From an uncultured Erysipelotrichaceae bacterium (GTDB lineage Bacteria > Bacillota_I > Bacilli_A > RF39 > UBA660): DNA of 19,016 bases. Position numbers and translations under genes: made by a program. Shown one piece after another: positions 14,462 to 19,016 of this stretch. How positions within the stretch are numbered: the stretch's first letter is position 1; each line of letters opens with the position of its first letter. The notes under the pieces were generated by a model. The model worked only from the letters and a program-made list of their open reading frames with translations, ran no database searches and was not told the DNA's origin. The stretch is from the NCBI GenBank assembly GCA_902783345.1, contig CACZQI010000012.1:1-19016 (forward strand). The letters run 5' to 3'.

Positions 14462-15369
14462 ATAATGTTTATTTAAGAAATAAAGACACTGTCAATAGAA
14501 TTATGTTTAAAACATTACTCGCTTTATTACCACTTGTTTTAGCAGGATTTTATAAAAATGGTATTAAATTATATTTAAATGAATATGTTACATTTTATGA
14601 AATGTTTAGACCATTATTATTTGATATTGTTGGTTTTCTAATTGGAATCTTTGTTAATATCATTTATGAAACAATTATTAAAAGAAATTTAAAATTAAAA
14701 GAAGCATCTTTTTCTTCATTTCATCCTTTATATGGTTTATTAATTGCTTCTTTAGTTAGTATTAATACTAAATTTTGGTTATTTAGCGCTGTAACATTTA
14801 TATTATTATTAATAAGTAAATTTATTAAGAAAAACAATATTAATATAATTGCTTTAACAGCTTTAGTAATTATTTTTATATCTAAATACTATACTGGATT
14901 TACTTTTTTAAATTTATATGAACAAAGTAATTCTTTACATTTAACATCAATTGATTATTTAATAGGTCGTGGTAGTGGAGGAATAAATACTAGTCATGTT
15001 TTATTACTTATCTTTAGTTTATTAATATTATTTAATATTAAAGCCTATAAAAAAGAAATTCCAATAATAGGGGCGATAGTTTATTCAGGTTCTATGACTA
15101 TTTATTCAATAATCAATAATGAACTAGGACTTGTTTTAGATAATATTTTTGCTAATGGTATACTTTTTAGTTTTATCTTTGTAGCAACTGATTCTTTAAC
15201 TAGTTCTTATACAGTTAAAGGTAAACTTATATATAGTTTAATAATTGGTTTTAGTACTTTTGGTTTATTCTTAGTTTATCCGCCACTTGCATCTTTAGGT
15301 GGTATTGTAATTGCTAGTTTATGTCATAACATTATTGATAAAATAGTGCTTAAAACTATGAAAAAATAA
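14458..15369 (+). CDS. RnfD/NqrB-family membrane protein, divergent
   Basis: A 303-residue, multi-span membrane protein (about nine to ten hydrophobic segments) homologous to RnfD. The clearest evidence is the C-terminal block FVATDSLTSSYTVKGKLIY (241-259), equivalent to the family's FMATDPVTSPxTxKGxxIF, plus GRGSGGINTSH (170-180), which resembles the GGSLGETS loop. The N-terminal NKDTVNRIMFKTLLALLP also fits. The family's SGATP motif, whose Thr carries covalent FMN, is not present: the equivalent stretch before residue 170 reads SNSLHLTSIDYL. The GxNxFNPA motif is also lost. It overlaps the RnfC-like gene by four bases and is followed by a terminator. No other Rnf subunits are adjacent. Confidence 0.88.
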   Translation: MNNVYLRNKDTVNRIMFKTLLALLPLVLAGFYKNGIKLYLNEYVTFYEMFRPLLFDIVGFLIGIFVNIIYETIIKRNLKLKEASFSSFHPLYGLLIASLVSINTKFWLFSAVTFILLLISKFIKKNNINIIALTALVIIFISKYYTGFTFLNLYEQSNSLHLTSIDYLIGRGSGGINTSHVLLLIFSLLILFNIKAYKKEIPIIGAIVYSGSMTIYSIINNELGLVLDNIFANGILFSFIFVATDSLTSSYTVKGKLIYSLIIGFSTFGLFLVYPPLASLGGIVIASLCHNIIDKIVLKTMKK

Positions 15370-15398
15370 ATAATCTCTAATATAAGGGATTATTTTTT
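15368..15398 (+). terminator. Terminator of the rnfCD-like pair
   Basis: A 10-bp stem, AAATAATCTC (15368-15377) with 15386-15395 (one G-U pair), an 8-nt loop and a T run to 15398. It starts in the stop codon. Confidence 0.75.
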
Positions 15399-15470
15399 AT
15401 ATTTAATATAAACATTTTAAAATTTTCGCATATATAGGTATTCTAATTATTTCGTATTTGTGATGCTAAA

Positions 15471-15476
15471 TATAAT
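15471..15476 (+). promoter_or_regulatory. -10 box of the beta-rich gene pair
   Basis: TATAAT, 18 bases before ATG 15495, with the predicted start at about 15483, next to AGGTGG. No consensus -35. The 75 bases upstream contain two similar TTTCG(C/T)AT patches (around 15424 and 15451) of unknown meaning. Confidence 0.55.
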
Positions 15477-15494
15477 ATAGTAAAGGTGGTTAAA

Positions 15495-15842
15495 ATGCGA
15501 AATATTACATTAAAATTTATAGGTGCAAATTATTTTAATGAAGCATGCATTCTAATTTATAACAATAACTCATTAGTTTATGAAGGTACTACTTGTAATG
15601 GCAAATTAGTAGTATGTTTAAAATCAAACGAAATATATCAAATAAAAGCCAAAACTAAATATGGTATAATTAATACTTCTTTTTATTTAAATAGCGCATT
15701 AAATACATATTCTTTCACTTTTCCGTATACTTATATTTGCCAATGTAATAAATCTAAAGTTTTAGCTACCTTTAAATTAACAGATGCATATTATGATGCT
15801 CTGCCTATTAGAGAAGGGGAAATATATTTGTGGCAAAGATAA
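15495..15842 (+). CDS. Small beta-rich protein of unknown function (115 residues)
   Basis: Not recognised as a named family. The pattern of short alternating strands (ITLKFIGANY, VYEGTTCNGKLVVCLKSNEIYQIKAKT) resembles transthyretin-like or carboxypeptidase-regulatory beta-sandwich domains, where a variable T-x-x-NG turn precedes strands. There are five cysteines (18, 34, 41, 82, 84), with no signal peptide or membrane segment. The C-terminus LTDAYYDALPIREGEIYL (95-112) closely matches the end of the next protein (LTDANYSNLPIDSGSVTF), so the two are related or share an end module. ATG 15495 has AGGTGG five bases upstream; GTG 15486 lies inside that site. Its last codons overlap the next gene by 13 bases. 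Confidence 0.75.
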   Translation: MRNITLKFIGANYFNEACILIYNNNSLVYEGTTCNGKLVVCLKSNEIYQIKAKTKYGIINTSFYLNSALNTYSFTFPYTYICQCNKSKVLATFKLTDAYYDALPIREGEIYLWQR

Positions 15843-16366
15843 TTAATATTGTAAATGGAACCGGTACTGGAGAACTTATTAATGATACTTATAGTATTAC
15901 TGCTAATGTAACTGGTTATGATAATGCAAGTATTTTACCTAGTAGTATAACAGTAGAAGAAGGCACTAATAATTATGCTTTAACTATTGCAGCAACTGGA
16001 ACATTAACTTTACATGTATCAGAAGATGGTACTAGTGGTGGAACGCCAGTAAGTGGTGCTGCTTTCATAAGAACTGATTCATTAGGTAATGAATATGGAA
16101 CTGAAATAACAAGTAATGCTGAAGGTAATGCCGTATTTAATAACGTTCCTTTCGATGCCAATAATGCACCACTAATTTACTTTAAACAAACAGCAAGTGA
16201 TGGAGAACATGAATTTAGTACGGCTGTTCAAAGTACATCTCTTACAAGTAATACTGGTACTTTTGAAATTGAAAATGCCCCTGGAGCAGTTAGAACTATT
16301 ACATTAACTGATGCAAATTATTCTAATTTACCAATTGATAGTGGTTCTGTAACATTTACAAACTAA
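15830..16366 (+). CDS. Acidic Thr/Ser/Asn-rich beta-sandwich protein of unknown function
   Basis: A 178-residue protein not recognised as a named family. Sequence patterns suggest repeated beta strands: ITVEEGTNNYALTIAATGTLTLHV (40-63), then SGAAFIRTDSLGNEYGTEI and EGNAVFNNVPF, reminiscent of SpaA/Cna-B-type prealbumin-like domains. It has no signal peptide, LPXTG or membrane anchor, only two Lys and two Arg, no Cys, and many acidic residues, very unlike the Lys-rich neighbours. The C-terminal LTDANYSNLPI (159-169) is shared with the preceding protein. The start is GTG 15830, ten bases after a GAAGGGGA ribosome binding site inside the upstream gene; a 13-base overlap implies coupled translation. 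A strong terminator follows. Confidence 0.78.
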   Translation: MAKIINIVNGTGTGELINDTYSITANVTGYDNASILPSSITVEEGTNNYALTIAATGTLTLHVSEDGTSGGTPVSGAAFIRTDSLGNEYGTEITSNAEGNAVFNNVPFDANNAPLIYFKQTASDGEHEFSTAVQSTSLTSNTGTFEIENAPGAVRTITLTDANYSNLPIDSGSVTFTN

Positions 16367-16396
16367 GTATAAGGTGAAAATCTTATACTTTTTTTC
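16365..16396 (+). terminator. Terminator after the beta-rich gene pair
   Basis: A perfect 9-bp stem AAGTATAAG (16365-16373) with CTTATACTT (16382-16390), an 8-nt loop and a T run. Its first bases are in the stop codon. Confidence 0.8.
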
Positions 16397-16413
16397 TTAA
16401 ATATCAAGATCCA

Positions 16414-16422
16414 TGATATAAT
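16414..16422 (+). promoter_or_regulatory. Promoter of yvcK
   Basis: Extended -10 TGaTATAAT with a weak -35 (TTCTTA, 16394-16399). Predicted start is about 16429, the first base of the AGGTGAT ribosome binding site. Confidence 0.6.
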
Positions 16423-16440
16423 TAATAAAGGTGATGATTT

Positions 16441-17385
16441 ATGAAAAAAGTTGTAGTTTTAGGTGGCGGAACAGGAATGTCAACTTTACTTAAAGGTTTA
16501 AAGTTATTTCCTTTAGATATAACAGCCGTAGTATCGGTAAGTGATGATGGAAGAAGTACAGGAAGACTTCGTGAAGAGTTTAATACTATTGCAGTTGGGG
16601 ATATTAGAAGAGTAATAACAAGTTTATCTGAAACCGAACCTTTAATTGAGAAACTAATGAATTATCGTTTTGAGACAACTAGTGATTTAAATGGACATGC
16701 AGTTGGTAATTTAATTTTAACTGCTTTATCTAATATTACTGGCAATTTATCAGATGGTATTGAAAGTTTATCTAAAGTCTTTAATTTAAAAGGGAAAGTT
16801 CTTCCTTTAACCGAAGATAATGTAACTCTTGCTGCTCATATGACTGATGGAAGTACGATTATAGGTGAGCATAATATTACTGAATCACATAAAATTATTA
16901 AGAAAGTTTTTTATAAAGAAAAATCAACCACTAATCCCTTAGTTTTAGAAGAAATTAAAAATGCTGATTTAATAATTCTTAGTATGGGTAGTTTATATAC
17001 AAGTGTAATACCTAATTTAATAAATAGTGATATGAAAAAAGCCATCAATAGTAGTAAAGCAAAAATTATGTATGTTTGTAATATGATGACGCAACCAGGT
17101 GAAACTGATAATTTTACTGCAAGTACACATATTAAAGCTTTAAATAAATATTTAGGTAAAAGATGTGTTGATATAATTATCGCAAATGATGGTAAAATAT
17201 CTGATGATGTAATAATTAAATATCGTGATACCGAGCAAAAAGATGAAGTTGTATTTGATAAAGATAATTTAAAGAAAATGAATTTGCATATTATTCATAA
17301 TAATTATGTTGATATATCTGAAGGCTTTATTAGACATAAAGTAGATAAACTTGCTTTAGATATTTATGCTTATCTAATTAAATAG
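16441..17385 (+). CDS. yvcK: YvcK/GlmR family UDP-sugar-binding protein (gluconeogenesis factor)
   Basis: A 314-residue member of the YvcK/CofD-like family, which in Bacillus binds UDP-GlcNAc and tunes carbon flow into cell-wall precursors. The nucleotide-binding glycine loop LGGGTGMSTLLKGLK is at residues 7-21 and the family hallmark SVSDDGRSTGRLREEF at 32-47. NGHAVGNLIL and LSMGSLYTSVIPNL follow in the expected order, and length is normal. The usual partners rapZ and whiA are not adjacent in this window. Start ATG 16441 has AGGTGAT five bases upstream. The membrane protein gene follows after seven bases and probably shares the transcript. Confidence 0.96.
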   Translation: MKKVVVLGGGTGMSTLLKGLKLFPLDITAVVSVSDDGRSTGRLREEFNTIAVGDIRRVITSLSETEPLIEKLMNYRFETTSDLNGHAVGNLILTALSNITGNLSDGIESLSKVFNLKGKVLPLTEDNVTLAAHMTDGSTIIGEHNITESHKIIKKVFYKEKSTTNPLVLEEIKNADLIILSMGSLYTSVIPNLINSDMKKAINSSKAKIMYVCNMMTQPGETDNFTASTHIKALNKYLGKRCVDIIIANDGKISDDVIIKYRDTEQKDEVVFDKDNLKKMNLHIIHNNYVDISEGFIRHKVDKLALDIYAYLIK

Positions 17386-17392
17386 AGGTTTT

Positions 17393-17722
17393 ATGAGAAG
17401 TAAAATAAAAATATCATTAGTATTAAATATTATAATTGTAATACTAACTATTTTAGCATCTATAATAATGTTTACTGGCTTTAAATTTATGAGTGGGCCG
17501 GAAATTATTTTAGAATCTACAAAAATCGGAATGTTTAAGTTTTTTACTGTTGATTCAAATATTCTTATGGGAATAGTAGCTTTAATATTTTTAATACAAG
17601 AAAGTAAATTATTGCAAGGCAAAATTAATAATATAAATAAAAACTATTATTTAATAAAACTTATGGGAACGTCAGCTGTTAGTTTAACTTTCTTTGTAGT
17701 TTTTGCATATCTCGGCATATAG
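17393..17722 (+). pseudogene. N-terminal half of a frameshifted polytopic membrane protein
   Basis: 109 residues with three hydrophobic spans (about 8-28, 55-73 and 90-108). The translation stops at TAG 17720-17722. The frame one base earlier carries on without interruption into the next ORF, reading HIADGGIYS and then MIMNSNLFFHL. The two parts join into one roughly 220-residue, six-span membrane protein, with TVDSNILMGIVALIF and FFHLIIPVLS resembling the TxxSN and HxxxP patches of Pr6Pr-type membrane proteins. A single missing base near 17716 explains the split; an assembly error cannot be excluded. ATG 17393 has GAGGT upstream and lies seven bases after yvcK. Function unknown. Confidence 0.75.
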
Positions 17723-17742
17723 CAGATGGTGGAATATACTCA

Positions 17743-18060
17743 ATGATTATGAATAGTAATTTATTTTTCCATTTAATAATACCAGTACTTAGCATTGTTA
17801 CTTTTGTTTTCTTTGAGAAAAATAATACGCTTAGTTTTAAATATAGTTTTTATGGTTTAATACCTACTATAATTTATTCTTTTTATTATATGGTAAATGT
17901 TCTAGTTCATATGGAAAATGGTAAAGTATCAAGTGTCTATGATTGGTATTGGTTTGTACAAAATGGAGTATGGACTGCTTTTATAGTTGTGCCAATGATG
18001 CTTATAATTTCATATTTAATAAGTTTGGCTTTATGGAAATTCAATAAAATAAAAGGGTGA
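17743..18060 (+). pseudogene. C-terminal half of the frameshifted polytopic membrane protein
   Basis: 105 residues with three hydrophobic spans (about 8-23, 33-52 and 76-97) and a loop NGKVSSVYDWYWFVQNG. The open frame extends upstream past ATG 17743 without a stop to about 17701, and those codons continue the sense of the preceding ORF, so this is the second half of that gene. A chance GGTGG, the Gly-Gly codons at 17728-17732, sits ten bases before ATG 17743 and could allow separate translation. Both halves would then be made as two peptides, which is less likely than a disrupted gene. Confidence 0.75.
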
Positions 18061-18084
18061 AAAATAGTTAACCATTATAAAAGT

Positions 18085-18110
18085 AAGAACTATACAATAG
18101 TTTTTTCTTT
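18085..18110 (+). terminator. Terminator after the split membrane-protein gene
   Basis: AAGAACTAT (18085-18093) pairs with ATAGTTTTT (18097-18105) with one G-U pair and a 3-nt loop, followed by TTTTTTCTTT. Confidence 0.55.
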
Positions 18111-18119
18111 TGATATAAT
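18111..18119 (+). promoter_or_regulatory. Promoter of the acetyltransferase gene
   Basis: Extended -10 TGaTATAAT; the -35 is weak. Predicted start is about 18126, giving a leader of about 53 bases, longer than others in the window. Confidence 0.55.
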
Positions 18120-18130
18120 TTTATTGATTT

Positions 18131-18148
18131 AAATGAGTTGATTCATTT
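18131..18148. repeat. Short inverted repeat in the acetyltransferase leader
   Basis: AAATGA and TCATTT (18131-18136 and 18143-18148) flank six bases. It lies just after the predicted transcription start, where an operator or small leader hairpin would sit. Short and AT-rich, so may be chance. Confidence 0.25.
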
Positions 18149-18178
18149 TATAGTTACTCGTAGTAAAAGAGGTGTATT

Positions 18179-18625
18179 ATGGAATATAAATTAGTAAAAT
18201 CATCTGACAAAGATATAAATAGATTAATTGAATATAAAAAAAGAATAATCTTTGAATATGCAAAGGAGTTATCTAATGAAGAAATTGCTAAAATAAATAA
18301 TTATGTCATTACTGAAGTTCAAAAATTAATTAATGATTATTGTAATATAATAGTTGATAATAAAATTGTTGGTTGCATATTACTTACAAATAAAGATGAT
18401 GGTAAATTCCTAGATGAAATTTATCTTGAAGAAGATTATAGAAATAAAAAAATAGGAACTGATATTATAAAAAATATTCTAAATAATAATGATATTGTAT
18501 ATTTATGGGTTTATAAAGATAATGAAAAAGCAGTATCTTTATATAAAAAACTAGGTTTTAATGTTATAGATGAAACTGAAACAAGATATCATATGAAATA
18601 TGTTAAACAATGGATAATAGATTAG
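18179..18625 (+). CDS. GNAT family N-acetyltransferase
   Basis: A 148-residue cytosolic acetyl-CoA-dependent acetyltransferase of the GNAT fold. Motif A is visible as FLDEIYLEEDYRNKKIGTDII, where R-N-K-K-I-G matches the (Q/R)xxGx(G/A) acetyl-CoA pyrophosphate loop with one changed position. Motif B follows as VYKDNEKAVSLYKKLGF, with the usual N-x-x-A-x-x-x-Y-x-x-x-G-F pattern. The substrate cannot be told from sequence. ATG 18179 has GAGGTG five bases upstream. The end overlaps the next gene by 16 bases, suggesting coupled translation. Confidence 0.9.
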   Translation: MEYKLVKSSDKDINRLIEYKKRIIFEYAKELSNEEIAKINNYVITEVQKLINDYCNIIVDNKIVGCILLTNKDDGKFLDEIYLEEDYRNKKIGTDIIKNILNNNDIVYLWVYKDNEKAVSLYKKLGFNVIDETETRYHMKYVKQWIID

Positions 18626-18876
18626 AATTATTAGAATTTAAAAAAGTTTTAATATTCAATATTAATAAAATTCATACAACCAAACTAGGTGAAGATAGAA
18701 TTAAGAAAAATATAAACATTAATAATGATGTTGTTAAGTATTTAAAAAATAAAATATTAGATGATAAATCTATAGTATATAAAGAAGGAAAGAATTATTA
18801 TTGTGAAATAGACAGTATAAGAATAACTATAAATTCTTATAATTATTCAATAATTACTGCTCATATAAAAAAATAA
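18610..18876 (+). CDS. DUF3781-family small protein
   Basis: An 88-residue protein that resembles DUF3781: FNINKIHTTKLGEDRIKKN followed by VVKYLKNKI, GKNYYCEI and ITINSYNYSIITAHI, which are the family's conserved order of segments. The function of the family is unknown. No membrane segment or signal peptide. The ATG at 18610 lies inside the acetyltransferase gene (16-base overlap) and has no clear Shine-Dalgarno, so translation probably depends on the upstream gene. Confidence 0.78.
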   Translation: MDNRLELLEFKKVLIFNINKIHTTKLGEDRIKKNININNDVVKYLKNKILDDKSIVYKEGKNYYCEIDSIRITINSYNYSIITAHIKK

Positions 18877-18890
18877 AGTAGGTGTTTAAT

Positions 18891-18989
18891 ATGAACGATA
18901 AAGAAAAGCTAACTCAATCAAATATCAATTGGTTGAGCATGATTTATCTAACCCCTTTAACAAATCCTTATAAAATAAGGAAAAATTAA
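18891..18989 (+). CDS. Possible 32-residue small protein or gene remnant
   Basis: A short ORF with an AGGTG ribosome binding site (18880-18884) six bases before the ATG, directly behind the DUF3781 gene. The peptide begins MNDKEKLTQSNINW and ends NPYKIRKN. It may be a real small protein or the start of a truncated gene. Within it, CTCAATCAA (18913-18921) can pair with TTGGTTGAG (18929-18937), and CCTTA/TAAGG (18966-18980) forms another small hairpin. I do not recognise it. Confidence 0.4.
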   Translation: MNDKEKLTQSNINWLSMIYLTPLTNPYKIRKN

Positions 18990-19016
18990 AAACTAGATCT
19001 TACAGCTTTTATATAA

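Noticed and set aside
15973..16161. Minus-strand ORF opposite the acidic beta-rich gene
   Set aside because: No ribosome binding site or promoter; the plus-strand frame has a terminator, ribosome binding site and a shared motif with its neighbour.
15495..16366. Phage tail or sortase-anchored pilin cassette
   Set aside because: No other phage genes, no signal peptide, no LPXTG and no sortase nearby; only a loose beta-domain resemblance.
17700..17745. Programmed frameshift in the split membrane-protein gene
   Set aside because: No slippery heptamer, stimulatory hairpin or internal Shine-Dalgarno arrangement typical of programmed shifting is visible.
1..19016. Mycoplasma-type code (TGA = Trp)
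   Set aside because: TGA ends lepB, the RnfC-like gene and the ORF at 18060 in sensible places, and Trp is encoded by TGG.
1..19016. CRISPR array, tRNA or rRNA genes
   Set aside because: No regularly spaced repeats and no tRNA- or rRNA-like segments were seen on reading; intergenic gaps are at most about 125 bases.

Overview
The window is 19 kb of very AT-rich bacterial chromosome. Gene content (DnaK/DnaJ, HolA, UvrC with its UVR and HhH parts, RNase HIII, YvcK/GlmR, CvpA, DUF3792) and strong AGGTGG/AGGTGA Shine-Dalgarno sequences point to a low-GC Firmicute. TGA is used as a stop (lepB, rnfC-like gene, 18060), so the standard bacterial code applies and not the Mycoplasma code. The small genes, heavy Asn/Lys/Ile use and mixture of Bacilli-type housekeeping genes suggest an uncultured gut-type Bacilli lineage (RF39/Erysipelotrichales-like). 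That placement is inference. There are no tRNA, rRNA, CRISPR, IS or phage genes, and no gene-free stretch over 300 nt.

Layout. 1-3425: 3' end of dnaK, an intergenic hairpin terminator, pepF-type oligopeptidase, then dnaJ. 3426-4883: signal peptidase I and DNA polymerase III delta (holA). 4902-5697, minus strand: DUF3792 membrane protein and a shortened YigZ/IMPACT protein, divergent from uvrC. 5727-8397: uvrC, a small unknown protein and an HdeD-like membrane protein. 8461-9970: a tandem pair of related, unrecognised membrane-anchored proteins. 10029-11222: an unrecognised 397-residue protein, converging on rnhC (minus) through a perfect 14-bp bidirectional terminator. 12261-13288: cvpA and a thioredoxin. 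13331-15369: a two-gene module homologous to RnfC and RnfD. 15495-16366: two small overlapping genes for beta-rich proteins sharing a C-terminal motif. 16441-18060: yvcK followed by a membrane-protein gene split by a frameshift. 18179-18989: a GNAT acetyltransferase, a DUF3781 protein and a 32-codon ORF.

The most unusual part is the RnfC/RnfD pair. RnfC keeps its barrel-sandwich, C-terminal fold and two intact [4Fe-4S] motifs but has lost the glycine-rich NADH/FMN loop and the ECEP segment. RnfD keeps its C-terminal signature but lacks the usual flavinylation-type SGATP motif and the NPA motif. Neither RnfA, B, E nor G is nearby. This looks like a reduced membrane electron-transfer device that does not use NADH in the usual way, with a thioredoxin gene just upstream. 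The pair of beta-rich proteins that follows, with a common LTDAxYxxLPI ending, is also not recognisable as a described system.

A recurrent architectural theme is very short 5' leaders. At several genes the -10 box lies only 15-18 nt upstream of the start codon, so that the Shine-Dalgarno is at or next to the predicted transcript end.
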